Shown here: piece after piece, positions 29,583 to 41,750 of the stretch
Layout: each line of letters starts with the position of its first letter
How positions within the stretch are numbered: position 1 is the first letter of the stretch
Made by a program: the position numbers and the translations under genes
NCBI GenBank assembly: GCA_022432975.1
Contig: CM039508.1
Location: forward strand, 31,824,433-31,888,432
Reading direction: 5' to 3'
DNA from: Begonia masoniana
Taxonomy: Eukaryota; Streptophyta; Magnoliopsida; Cucurbitales; Begoniaceae
DNA: 64,000 nt
Notes under the pieces: generated by a model
Told to the model about the DNA's origin: nothing
Database searches by the model: none
Seen by the model: the letters and a program-made list of their open reading frames with translations, nothing else

Positions 29583-31375
29583 GAACCGAGACAACTTCAA
29601 ATTGATGACACTTGCAGTACCCTAGATCCATGTCATTGTAGAACACCTACCCTAATTTTTTCTCTAAAGAATACATCACAATAAACTATGGAGTACGGTG
29701 GTCGACTAGAGGGTCGAAAAAATAATGTTGGTCTATCAATAAAAGCTTCATACACTGTGCAAACACCTTAATTTCATTATCACTTCACTAAAGATATTCA
29801 ATCTAGTGAAAGTTAGATTCTTGTACCATAAAAACTTCTTAACCTCATTTATTGTTGAAAGGGAATGGTTGAAGCTCTAGAAGTGTATAGGCAAGATTAT
29901 CACAGAGAAGAAGTTGAGGAAAGGAATCTTTAGAGGGAGACTTGGAGCATGAACTTATGCAGATTGACTGAACCATGTTAACAACTACGTTTTCAATATC
30001 TCTTATTTTTCTCTCATATTATTCATTTGTTAATTTGTTTGCGTATTCGAACAAGTAAGTCATTGAGATAGAAAGAAGTTGATCATTTTAGGATAAAAAA
30101 TTAATTAGATTTTTAATTAACAGAAAAACTTGACAACTTGATCCAAAATTTTCACCTTATGCACAATATTTATTGGGGGAGCTTACGATATCATGTCATT
30201 GGATGAAAATTTTTAAACTTGAGAAGCGTATTTAGGCCTTCAGGAATCCATGTATTAATATCTATAAGTACTAGTTTTTTTTTATAGAAAACAATGGTGA
30301 CACAATTTCTATTACTCTACAATATAATATGTAACGCTATTTTTTATACTTGCTCTACCGAGATGGTTCATGGAACAAATTTTCAAAATGATAAAATTTT
30401 GAGAAATACATTTTATGCATGCACAAGTAAGTCATGTTTTTAATTGATAAATAAAAACCAATTTTTCATGTATTAGATAAAGTGATAGGATTCTTATTGA
30501 GTTTATTGAGCTTATCCTAAATGATTATCTATTTCTCAAGAAAGAACTGATGTTCAAGATTAGGATTAATTGAGTTTTTTGGGAATTCTTTATATCTCCT
30601 TCTTTTCGAATGTATATTTTCTTTTTTGTGAGGATAATTTCATTTTTTTTTCTTTCATTCAAGTATGTATAATGAGTACTAGAAATGCACATTTTACTTT
30701 CTCGTACAATATTTCATTTTAAATTTAAATTGTTACATATATTTTTATAGTCACTACATGGATTTTAGTTTATTTCACGTGGGTTGTAACTTAATTAAAT
30801 TGGTTGCAAGTCTTTTGCTGTAGAGCATGGACCAAAATTTTGGGTTGGGCAATCAGATTCTCTTTGACAGTTAGATCATTCAATTTGAGTTTCTAACTCG
30901 TCTTGTCTCTAAATTGTCACAAGTTTTGTAGTACATAAAAAATTAAAGCAACAACTTTTGTACATTCGTCGAAGGCTATTTGATAATTTAAAGAGGTGAA
31001 AGACGGATGGATACACATGTAACTATACGGGAATGTAAATAAACTAAGTATTATGGATAAGCTCAGACAAAATTCAATTGAAGTAGCTCTAACAACAAAA
31101 TAAAATGAAAAAATGAGCAAGAACAAGAAGTGGAGAAACAAAACTAAAATCTACCACATAAGCAAAAAAACAAAAAAAGCAAATGCAATTTCAAAGTCCT
31201 AAAATGTTGCAGTAACTTACAATGTTAAGCACAAGAATATCTAGGAGTGAGCAAAACTAAATAATTACCTAAAAGGAGACTAGTTTGTAACAAAGGAGAA
31301 CTGTAATCTACTATTTGGTTCTCCCATTTATATGCAAAAAAATTAAAAAAGAAACCAAATAATAAAAAGGAAAAA
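29583..31375. other. AT-rich stretch of about 1.8 kb without recognised features
   Basis: No ORF longer than about 75 codons, no LTR ends or inverted repeats recognised, no tRNA-like structure seen. It could be degraded transposon or intergenic DNA. Confidence 0.6.
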
Positions 31376-31532
31376 GTTCAATTTAGCCCCTAACGTATGG
31401 GGTCAGTGGTCATTTGGCTCCTAACGTTTATTTTTGACCCAATCAAACCCTATCGTATAAAACGTTTGCAATTCAAACCTTTTCATAAATTTTAAGTTAA
31501 ATTTGACAGATGCTCTTTCAAAATTCCTAAAC

Positions 31533-31545
<13 letters not shown>
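31376..31545 (+). repeat. Left inverted repeat of the Pack-MULE-like element
   Basis: About 85-90 percent match by eye to the reverse complement of 35060-35244, including the tract shared with a pyrimidine microsatellite at its inner end. Confidence 0.85.

Positions 31546-31593
<48 letters not shown>
31533..31593. repeat. (CT)n microsatellite
   Basis: About 60 bp of CT dinucleotides at the inner border of the left inverted repeat; the matching (GA)n, about 28 bp, is at 35049-35076. Confidence 0.95.
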
Positions 31594-32011
31594 AACGGAG
31601 GCTCCGCGCCAACTCTGGAATGGGCCCTTTCAAAATTTCACCGGAGAATTCATTGCTGGTCAGCAGAACAGCCTTCAAAGCGCCGACTCTGTTAAACTCT
31701 GGAATGGGGCCGGAGAAATTGTTGTTGACCAAACTGACGATTCAAAGCCTACGAATCTCGCGAATAGCATCGATATCAACCTCGTCGGAAAGTCCCAAAT
31801 CAGAACGATGAAGGCCGATAATAATGCCATTGTTACAAATGATGCCAGTCCATTTCGAAGAGCAAGGAGAGGAATCAGAATTCCAAGAATTCAAAGCGTC
31901 AGAATTGTTGAATGATTCCTTGAGCTTGAGGAGGGCCTGGATTTCAGAAAGGGAGAGAGAGAGGGGGAGGAGAGAGAAGAAGAGGAGAGAGAGGAGGCGA
32001 ACGGCGGCCAT
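31594..32011 (-). pseudogene. Captured N-terminal part of a pollen-receptor-like LRR kinase gene
   Basis: Minus strand from ATG 32011: a signal peptide (MAAVRLLSLLFFSLLPLSLS), an LRRNT-type segment (SEIQALLKLKESFNNSDAL, LNSWNSDSSPC then KWTGIIC) and the start of LRRs (DLGLSDEVDIDAIREIRRL, a TGA stop at 31739-31737, then VSLVNNNFSGPIPEFNRV and GALKAVLLTSNEFSGEI). This is the N-terminal organisation of pollen receptor-like kinases. The remaining LRRs, membrane helix and kinase domain are missing. After FSGEI the frame runs into a GPIPELARSLRS stretch and the CT microsatellite. The stop looks like a CGA-to-TGA change. Confidence 0.75.
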
Positions 32012-32372
32012 TGGCAATGAGAATGGAACAGCGGGAGAAGGAAATGAGGCGTTGTTGGAAAGCGCCTGGGAGACTCAGTTGGATTGATTGTCTGAAAACA
32101 GGATTGGAAGGCGGAAGGAGGGAGAGGTATTGTTGGATTTGAGAGACGACTGGTTATGGAAAATGCCACATTTACAAAAACATTTCTAAGAATAGAAACC
32201 AATTCACAGAGTCCAGAGAGATGAACGAACCGAGTTTCATCCAACTCGCTGTGTTGACCTAGTCATCTTCCTTAACCGTGAAGAAGGAGCTTTTCTGCCA
32301 TTTTTATACAACTCGGGGGGCAACACCTCCGGATTCTTCTCCTTAAAAATCTTTCACCCACCTTTTCTCTTG
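32012..32372 (-). other. Captured 5' leader/upstream region of the receptor-kinase fragment
   Basis: CT-rich on the minus strand just upstream of ATG 32011 and without a credible coding frame of its own; probably the leader and promoter-proximal part of the captured gene. The solo LTR starts at 32373. Confidence 0.45.
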
Positions 32373-34723
32373 TGTAACGGCCCCCGAACCCGCCCTGGCT
32401 CGGTACGCTACTTTGCTAACCAACTCCGCGTTTAAAACGTTGTTTAAACAATTTTCGTAGAATTTTAGACTTAAAACGATTAATAATAAAAACAGCGAAT
32501 GTAACCCGACGTTATTGATTTAAAAAAAATCGGCAATATAACGGCTAAAAGTTTAAAATCCAAAACCTGAAAAACAAACACATTTAAAATCACAATTCCA
32601 ACCAGTATCACCTAATTCTATAAACATCAAACCATACTAACTAAACTAATCAAAATATCTTCAAATACAAAATAAAAATCCATACAAATCCACCACAAAA
32701 CCCAAAACTCCCATACAATTCACACCCCAAATATCAAACCACAAAATAGACATACAACCACCAACTCCAACCAAAAATCCACCACAAAACATAACTACTC
32801 AATCAACTACCAAAATACCCCCAAGAATCAGGTCGAAGCGCCCCGACAAATAGCCTGCACCGGCGAGCTCCATGGATCCCCGACTGCTCCTAGTCCTGAT
32901 CCTCACTCTCGAGCTCACCTGAGAATGCTCCGTCACCTACACCACAGAATACAAAAACATAAGCCTAATGCTTAGCAAGTAGGGCATACACATGCGACAA
33001 CCCGATGCAATCAACCTAACACAATGCAGTTTCTATCACTCAGTTATGCTTATTTGCTGTTCATTGCTTTAATTTGCTGTTCTTTGCTTTAATTCTTCAT
33101 AGAGGTCCCCTTGGGGTGCTACTACCAGCAACCCAGCCCGACAAGGCCCACTATTCAGAATTCCATGTTTTGCCAATCATCCATCATAGAGATCCCCTCG
33201 GGGTGCTACTACCAGCAACCCAGCCCGACGAGGCACCCTATTTAGGATTCTAGTTTTAGCCGGTCACCTCTCATAGAGTTCTCCTCGGGGTGCTACTACC
33301 AGCAACCCAGCCCGACAAGGCACCCTATTTGAGATGCAAATACAATTACCTTTAATTGCTTACATTTATGCTCATAATGCCAACCAATGCTATTAACCGT
33401 ACCTAGCGTGCTATACATGATGCATGCTTCAAATATGCTAAACCACACGAATCAACAACACAACGCAACCCGAAATGGACAACCCTACCGTTCTATGGTG
33501 TAGGCCCGAAGGCGAAGGGATAGCTACCACTACTTACCTGGATGCTCGGTTTCCACTTGCTTACTTTCGCTGTCCAATTCACACGCTCGACGACCTAAAT
33601 AATGAAACTTCACGTAATAAGTTACCAATACAATTCTAAAAATATTCTTAACCCTAAAACTAACCAACAACTAAATAACTCTCACATCTAAACACCTAAA
33701 TCCGGTTTTTGTACAAATTACCAACGTCCAACTTTAAACGGCCATAACTTTCTTGTTTTTTAACGGAATTTGACGTGCCACCCCAACTCGGAAAGCTCTA
33801 CACGTCTACTATCCATTGAAATGCTTGAATTAACCAAATACACAGCTTAGCCTCTCTGAAATGTACAAAGACAGAATCGGCCATCAAACTCATAAAACCG
33901 GTTTTTCCCCAATTTACTTCCAATCTTTAATCTAACTCCATAAATCATTTAAACTAACCCATCCAACAACTAAATCATCAAAAATGGAAGGAAAACACCC
34001 ATTTAAAAACCAAATTTCGGAATCCCTAACCTAGGGTTTTCCAACATTCTTAAAATTCAACTAAAACTCCCAAAAACACTCTCAAACTTCATCAAAAGCT
34101 ATGCAAATCAAAACCCATGTAAACTTACCTTGAAATGACTTGAAGAAAGGAAGAAAGAGGGAGGCAAGGATCGGCTATGGAGGAATGAGAGAGAAGCACG
34201 ATGAAGAGGGAGAAAATGAATGAAAAAAATCTATCTTTCTCTCTTTTTTAAATCCTTTAATTAATAACCATTTAATAACTCCAAGTAAATTACCACAAAG
34301 CCCTTCATTCCCATTGCATTTTCCAACGCCAAAGATACCAAAATTCACCATTATTTTATTCATTCATTCACACAATTTTACCATTGGTTGTTTGACTTTC
34401 AAACACCAATTTCAACCAATCCCAAAAGTTTGACATTTCAAACTCTCTCTCTCACTTACTCTCTTTAAATTCAACGCCAAAGTCATCCATAAAACACCAT
34501 TAATTCAACCAATTTTACTAAGTCAACTTGGTATAAAGTGTTAGACTTTTCAAACCTCACTTCTCTACCTCTCCACCAATCACAATAAGTTGGACTTGTC
34601 AAACTCTCCAATTTCACTTCTTCTAATACACTTCAAAACAAAACAACACCCTAGAATAACTAAACCCTCCTAGTACGTCTAATCATAAGTTACGCACGCA
34701 ATGGAAAATTCTCGGGTGTTACA
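32373..34723 (-). mobile_element. Solo LTR, 2.35 kb, chromovirus-type gypsy
   Basis: TGTAACGG...GGTGTTACA with perfect duplication TCTTG (32368-32372 and 34724-34728). Orientation is judged minus from its similarity to the LTRs of F and G: on the minus strand it carries CAGGTAAGT (33540-33532), the box CTTCGGGCCTACACCATA (33511-33494) and an acceptor-like GTGTAG|GTGAC (about 32936-32945). Its last bases on that strand (GTTGGTTAGCAAAGTAGCG, GTTACA) match the same position in the LTRs of F. Confidence 0.9.
33095..33330. repeat. 87-bp tandem repeat, three copies
   Basis: GGGTGCTACTACCAGCAACC recurs at 33114, 33201 and 33288, exactly 87 bp apart, inside the intron-like part of the solo LTR. Confidence 0.9.
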
Positions 34724-35049
34724 TCTTGCATTACTGCTTCAGTAGCCATCATTGTTCGTTGAAAAACTGGGTAGAGATTAAAAATCAAAGCCTCTGTTCT
34801 GAGAGAGAGCACTTCTCTACTCTCCACCAATCCCAATAAGTTGGACTTGTCAAATCTCAATTTCACTTCTTCTAATACACTTCAAAACAAAACAACACCC
34901 TAGAATAACTAAACCCTCCTAGTACGTCTAAATCATAAGTACGCACGCAATGGAAAATTCTCGGGTGTTACATCTTGCATTACTGCTTCAGTAGCCATCA
35001 TTGTTCGTTGAAAAACTGGGTAGAGATTAAAAATCAAAGCCTCTTTTCT

Positions 35050-35060
<11 letters not shown>
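34558..35060. repeat. 252-bp tandem duplication across the LTR/host junction
   Basis: 34558-34809 and 34810-35060 are near-identical. Each contains the last ~165 bp of the solo LTR, its GTTACA end, the target duplication TCTTG and ~80 bp of Pack-MULE sequence up to the GA tract. Small indels separate the copies. Confidence 0.9.
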
Positions 35061-35081
<21 letters not shown>

Positions 35082-35244
35082 GGGTAATTTGGGAATTTTA
35101 AAAGGGCATCTGTCAAATTTAACTGAAAAATTGATGGGAGGGTTTGAATTGCAAACGTTTTATACGATAGGGTTTGATTGGGTTAAAAATAAACGTTAGG
35201 GATCAAATGACCATTGACCCCATACGTTGAGGACTAAATTTAAC
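35060..35244 (-). repeat. Right inverted repeat of the Pack-MULE-like element
   Basis: Reverse-complement partner of 31376-31545; directly abuts copia H coding sequence at 35245. Confidence 0.85.
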
Positions 35245-35860
35245 GAGTCAGGATGAAGCGACGAAACTATTTAATGAGCTGATTCACATGAAGAAAAATG
35301 TCAAGATGTTAAATACAGGTTCTTCTAAGCTGGATGATATTCTAAAAATCAGCAAATTAAGTGGTGATCGCTCTGGACTCAGGTTCAAAGGAGAAAGCTC
35401 GGTCTCATTGACAGTGTCGCACGCAGTGTCATCACCAGCATCAAACTTTATATCACCAAAATTGTCAGAAAAAGTTTTTGAATACAAAGGGAAGCAAGTT
35501 GCAATAAGCACTACTAGAACTGAGCAGAAAGAAAAGTCTCATCCTGTTCCCATAAATAAAGGTAACAGACTTACTTCTTCTCTTGCAGATTTCCTCAACA
35601 AAGATGGGTGATTAAATCAAACTTGTAATGCAATGTTACACAAATCTCTTTAAAGGCTGCTACAACCGATGCTTGGTACTTTGACAGCGGCTGCTCTACA
35701 CACATGACCGGTGAAAAGAATTTCTTGAAGGACATCATATATGAAAGTGTGGAAAAAGTGACTTTTAGAAACGGTGTCAAGACTAGTGTCATGGGAAGAG
35801 GGACACTAAATGTTCCAGGGCTACCAAAATTGGAGAATGTTCTTCTGGTTGACGTCCTAA
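35245..35860 (+). pseudogene. Copia H gag end and protease (left part of split element)
   Basis: Plus strand: LFNELIHMKKNVKMLN and a gag-like Ser/Lys-rich stretch, a stop at about 35610, then DAWYFDSGCSTHMTGEKNFL with the protease DSG motif, VTFRNGVKTSVMGRGTLNV and LENVLLVDVLK. The series is typical of SIRE/Maximus-type copia elements. It stops at 35860 where the minisatellite of gypsy G begins. The element continues at 61029; about 25-30 residues appear lost at the split. Confidence 0.85.
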
Positions 35861-38745
35861 AGGTCACAAAACGACAAAACCTAATACTCACTTCTACGCT
35901 CACATCCACCGGTCACAAAACGACAAAACCTAATACTCACTTCTACGCTCACATCCACCGGTCACAAAACGACAAAACCTAATACTCACTTCTACGCTCA
36001 CATCCACCGGTCACAAAACGACAAAACCTAATACTCACTTCTACGCTCACATCCACCGGTCACAAAACGACAAAACCTAATACTCACTTCTACGCTCACA
36101 TCCACCGGTCACAAAACGACAAAACCTAATACTCACTTCTACGCTCACATCCACCGGTCACAAAACGACAAAACCTAATACTCACTTCTACGCTCACATC
36201 CACCGGTCACAAAACGACAAAACCTAATACTCACTTCTACGCTCACATCCACCGGTCACAAAACGACAAAACCTAATACTCACTTCTACGCTCACATCCA
36301 CCGGTCACAAAACGACAAAACCTAATACTCACTTCTACGCTCACATCCACCGGTCACAAAACGAAACAAAAGGCATCCACCGATAAACAGTGTCAGTGAC
36401 AGAAGCAGAAACAAATTAATCTCAACGTTGACGTAGAGACAGAATACGTCTTCTACTAAACGAACACCCACCGCTCACGTCAGTCGAACGACGCATTGAC
36501 TACACACATCCCCCGTGAATACTCACTTCTACGCTCACATCCACCGGTCACAAAACGACAAAACCTAATACTCACTTCTACGCTCACATCCACCGGTCAC
36601 AAAACGACAAAACCTAATACTCACTTCTACGCTCACATCCACCGGTCACAAAACGACAAAACCTAATACTCACTTCTACGCTCACATCCACCGGTCACAA
36701 AACGACAAAACCTAATACTCACTTCTACGCTCACATCCACCGGTCACAAAACGACAAAACCTAATACTCACTTCTACGCTCACATCCACCGGTCACAAAA
36801 CGACAAAACCTAATACTCACTTCTACGCTCACATCCACCGGTCACAAAACGACAAAACCTAATACTCACTTCTACGCTCACATCCACCGGTCACAAAACG
36901 ACAAAACCTAATACTCACTTCTACGCTCACATCCACCGGTCACAAAACGACAAAACCTAATACTCACTTCTACGCTCACATCCACCGGTCACAAAACGAC
37001 AAAACCTAATACTCACTTCTACGCTCACATCCACCGGTCACAAAACGACAAAACCTAATACTCACTTCTACGCTCACATCCACCGGTCACAAAACGACAA
37101 AACCTAATACTCACTTCTACGCTCACATCCACCGGTCACAAAACGACAAAACCTAATACTCACTTCTACGCTCACATCCACCGGTCACAAAACGACAAAA
37201 CCTAATACTCACTTCTACGCTCACATCCACCGGTCACAAAACGACAAAACCTAATACTCACTTCTACGCTCACATCCACCGGTCACAAAACGACAAAACC
37301 TAATACTCACTTCTACGCTCACATCCACCGGTCACAAAACGACAAAACCTAATACTCACTTCTACGCTCACATCCACCGGTCACAAAACGACAAAACCTA
37401 ATACTCACTTCTACGCTCACATCCACCGGTCACAAAACGACAAAACCTAATACTCACTTCTACGCTCACATCCACCGGTCACAAAACGACAAAACCTAAT
37501 ACTCACTTCTACGCTCACATCCACCGGTCACAAAACGACAAAACCTAATACTCACTTCTACGCTCACATCCACCGGTCACAAAACGACAAAACCTAATAC
37601 TCACTTCTACGCTCACATCCACCGGTCACAAAACGACAAAACCTAATACTCACTTCTACGCTCACATCCACCGGTCACAAAACGACAAAACCTAATACTC
37701 ACTTCTACGCTCACATCCACCGGTCACAAAACGACAAAACCTAATACTCACTTCTACGCTCACATCCACCGGTCACAAAACGACAAAACCTAATACTCAC
37801 ATCCACCGGTCACAAAACGACAAAACCTAATACTCACTTCTACGCTCACATCCACCGGTCACAAAACGACAAAACCTAATACTCACATCCACCGGTCACA
37901 AAACGACAAAACCTAATACTCACTTCTACGCTCACATCCACCGGTCACAAAACGACAAAACCTAATACTCACTTCTACGCTCACATCCACCGGTCACAAA
38001 ACGACAAAACCTAATACTCACTTCTACGCTCACATCCACCGGTCACAAAACGACAAAACCTAATACTCACATCCACCGGTCACAAAACGACAAAACCTAA
38101 TACTCACTTCTACGCTCACATCCACCGGTCACAAAACGACAAAACCTAATACTCACTTCTACGCTCACATCCACCGGTCACAAAACGACAAAACCTAATA
38201 CTCACATCCACCGGTCACAAAACGACAAAACCTAATACTCACTTCTACGCTCACATCCACCGGTCACAAAACGACAAAACCTAATACTCACTTCTACGCT
38301 CACATCCACCGGTCACAAAACGACAAAACCTAATACTCACTTCTACGCTCACATCCACCGGTCACAAAACGACAAAACCTAATACTCACTTCTACGCTCA
38401 CATCCACCGGTCACAAAACGACAAAACCTAATACTCACTTCTACGCTCACATCCACCGGTCACAAAACGACAAAACCTAATACTCACTTCTACGCTCACA
38501 TCCACCGGTCACAAAATGACAAAACCTAATACTCACTTCTACGCTCACATCCACCGGTCACAAAACGAAAAAACCTAATACTCACATCCACCGGTCACAA
38601 AACGACAAAACCTAATACTCACTTCTACGCTTACATTCACCGGTCACAAAACGACAAAACCTAATACTAAATTCTACGCTCACATCCATCGGTCACAAAA
38701 CGACAAAACCTAATACTCACATCCACCGGTGGACTACATCCGCCG
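35861..38745. repeat. 49-bp minisatellite array
   Basis: More than 50 units containing ATCCACCGGTCACAAAACG and CCTAATACTCAC, with a constant 49-bp step (for example 35887 to 35936). It is interrupted once at 36366-36525. From about 37790 on, some units lack 12 bp (CTTCTACGCTCA-like), giving a 37-bp form. Most units are identical. Confidence 0.95.
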
Positions 38746-39302
38746 ATAGACAATAATACTCAACGTCCACCGATCGACAATAACACACAACATAATAGCA
38801 TATCAACCGTTTTCACTCTAAACAAAGAAAAACTCTGACTACCAAAATAGCTTGTACATTTTACTGAAAATCATTTAAAACAACATAAGTCCATAACTTT
38901 ATAAAAATATCCAGCAAAGCAACTACCTTTAAACCAAATCATGTTTTTCATACTCAGAACAAGAAAAACCATAAAGTTGTTAAAAACATCAAAACTACTA
39001 ATGTTATTAAAACTCTCTGCCCATTTCCACAAAACACCTAACCACTAAAACTTCATATATAGACAATAGTTAAACCGCCTCATCAGAACACCAAACCGTG
39101 GCATTGAAGTGCTCCCCCAATCAGCCTAGTCCTTAACATGCTCAGAGAACACACCTTCTGAGGATTCTTCAACTACATCACAAAACTCATCTATTAGCCT
39201 AATGCTAAGTAAGTAAAGAAACAATGAAATGATATGCTGAAACATAAATCCTAGACATGTAGTTTCTACTTTCACATCTCTGTTGCATTCATGTTCTTTC
39301 AC

Positions 39303-39505
39303 TGATCTGATCCCTCGGTTCCATTGCGAGTTGGATCATTTTTCCCAAAGTCATACATCCTCTTCATAAATTAAGGGGCGAATTAGTTCCCTTAACAGCT
39401 GATCTGATCCTAAATTTCATTAGGAAGCGGATCAATTTTCCCAAAGTCATACATTCTCTTCATAACTTAAGGGGCGGATTAATTCCCTTAACAGCTGATC
39501 TGTTA
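39303..39505. repeat. About 96-bp duplication in the G LTR (two copies)
   Basis: TTTCCCAAAGTCATACAT and TTCCCTTAACAGCTGATCTG occur twice about 96 bp apart. The same pair exists in the right LTR at 60145-60345. Confidence 0.85.
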
Positions 39506-40229
39506 CATTCTATTCATACCTTGCCATGCCATTACATGTAAATTCATTTTCGTGTTCTTTCCAAAATATGATACATGACATACAGAAAACATTTAAACAA
39601 GCATAAACCTAATGTTTTGTGATGTAGACCCGAAGGCACACACATACTCTACTTACCTGACTTGCTGGGAAAAGTTGGGTTGCAAGCTTTCTCGGGATTT
39701 TGCTCACCTAAAATCATAAACAGAGCGTTAATTCAATCTTCACTATAACTCATTCTAAACCATTCAGAAACCTAAGGAAGCTAACTTGGAACTCTATTAA
39801 TCGTGCATTCTTGGTTTATCACCTAAACCCGAACCTACTCTCATTCACAGCATTCCTAAAACACACATTGTACTCTCTTTGTTATCTAGCCACTAAAACT
39901 CAAGAAAACTCACCTAGGTTGAGGAATGAAAATCAGAGAGGAAATCGCCTGGAGAGCTCTGCTGAGCTTGAGCTGAATACCGAAAGAGGAAGTATAGAAA
40001 ATAGTGGCGGCTACAGTGCATTAATCGCAAAACCTCTTTCCTTAAATAGGTTATCACTATAAATCTCTATTTACCCTTATGCCCTTGCTTAGTCTCTCAT
40101 GAACCTAATCAGTAATTCTCCCAATTTCATCCATAAAATGTACATTATTAGTTGACAAGGTAAAATCGGTTCAATGGAACTAGGTGTTACAATCTACCCT
40201 CCTTAAAAGAATTTTGTCATCAAAATTCA

Positions 40230-41750
40230 TTACCTGAATAATTCTGGATGTTGGTCCATCATGTTCTGCTGGCGCTCCCAAGTTGTCTCCTCAACATTCT
40301 GGTTACGCCATAACACCTTCACTAGTTGAACTTCCTTATTACGTAGCACTGTTGTTGCATAGTCGAGAATTTCTACAGGTTTCTCCTCATAGGTAAGGGT
40401 AGGATGAACTTCAATGTTCTGCTGTTCCGCAATCTGAGATGGATCCCGCATACACTTCTTTAACATGGAAACATGGAACACATTATGGATTCCTTCTATA
40501 GAAGTTGGTAACTGTAATTGGTAAGCTATCTTCCCCATCCTCTTCAAGATTAAGAATGGTCCAATATATCTAACTTGCCTCTCTTTCCAAATCTCATAAC
40601 TCAATTGAATGGTGATACCTTAAGAAAAACTTCATCACCAACTTCGAACTCTAATTCTCTACGTCTCTTATCGGTATAGCTTTTATGTCGGCTTTGAGCT
40701 GTTAAGATTCTCTGTCGGATGAGGGCAATCTTCTCCACTGTTTGCTGCACAACATCAAGACCAATCAAACGTGCTTCCCCAACTTAATCCCAATACAAAG
40801 GAGATCTGCATTTTCGTCCATACAACGCTTCATACGGTGCTATACCTATGGTTGCCTGAAAACTGTTATTATAAGAGAATTCCACCAACGATAAATACTT
40901 ACTCCAAGATCCTTGAAAATCTAAAATGCATGCACGAAGCATATCCTCCAACGTTTGGATAGTCCTTTCAGATTGTCCATCTGTTTGAGGGTGAAACGCT
41001 GTGCTAAAGTTGAGCTGTGTACCCATAGCCTTATGAAGACTCTTCCAAAACTTCGATGTAAATCTAGAGTCTCGGTCAGAAACTATAGTCTTGGAACTCC
41101 ATGCAGTCTTACAATCTCATGCACATACAATTCAGCTAGTTGGTCCATCGAGTGGGTCATCTTTATGGGCAGAAAATGGGCGAATTTGGTTAGACGATCT
41201 ACTATCACCCAAATTGCATCATGTCCCTTCGCTGTCCTAGGCAATCCTACCACAAAGTCCATCGTTATTTGTTCTCATTTCCATTCGGGTACTGGTAATG
41301 GTTGCAATGCTCCTGCAGGCCTCTGATGTTCAGCTTTAACTTGTTGGCAAACTAAACACAATCCTACGTACTCGACCACACTTCTTTTCATATTTGGCCA
41401 CCAATAATGTTGCTTAAGGTCTCTGTACATTTTTGTACTTCCAGGATGGACAAAGAGTCTAGAAGAATGAGCTTCCGAAAGGATCTCTTTTCGAAGTTCT
41501 TTATCTGTTGGAACAAACCATCTATTCCGAAACTTGAGAATTCAATCAACAGAATAGTTGAAATCTGACTTATCAGTAGAATCCATGCATAACTTATACT
41601 TGTTGCAGTCAGCATCAATCGTCTGTGCTTCCTTTATTCTTTCCAAAATAGTAGGCTTTAAGGTTATGGCAGAGAGCATAGCTGACACGCTAGACACAGC
41701 TTCCAAGTTAAATCTTTGAAACTCTGCCTCTAAGGCTAATGATATGTCAA
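40230..41750 (-). pseudogene. Gypsy G integrase and chromodomain-type tail
   Basis: Minus strand: integrase zinc-finger region (41618-41388), core with [16 protein letters not shown] around 41200, and [20 protein letters not shown] with [12 protein letters not shown] (41026-40784). The C-terminus (40604-40230) reads IGPFLILKRMGKIAYQLQLP, then VLRNKEVQLVKVLWRN and VEETTWERQQNMM before the stop, the chromodomain-like tail of Tekay/Del-type elements. Frameshifts separate the parts. Confidence 0.85.

Larger units (their letters stand above)
31376..35244. mobile_element. Pack-MULE-like element carrying a receptor-kinase gene fragment
   Basis: Inverted repeats of about 170 bp: 31376-31545 and 35060-35244 match in reverse (CTAACGTATGGGGTCA, CCTAACGTTTATTTTT, CAATCAAACCCTATCGTAT, AAACGTTTGCAATTCAAACC). 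Inside is a fragment of a plant LRR receptor-like kinase gene and no transposase. A 2.35 kb solo LTR was inserted later. Long repeats plus captured exon sequence fit a Pack-MULE; a clean 9-bp target duplication was not found, so the superfamily is an inference. Confidence 0.75.
35861..40191 (-). repeat. 3' LTR of gypsy G, expanded by a minisatellite
   Basis: Ends GGTGTTACA at 40191 next to a purine tract (minus AAGGAGGGTAGAT). From 38740 to 40191 it is colinear with 59545-61028. The rest is 49-bp repeats plus one 160-bp unique block (36366-36525) that recurs at 59170-59305. Confidence 0.85.

Noticed and set aside
31824..32244. Arg/Glu-rich plus-strand ORF and Ser/Pro-rich minus-strand ORF near the receptor-kinase fragment
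   Set aside because: The first is antisense to the signal peptide; the second is the untranslated leader read in another frame.
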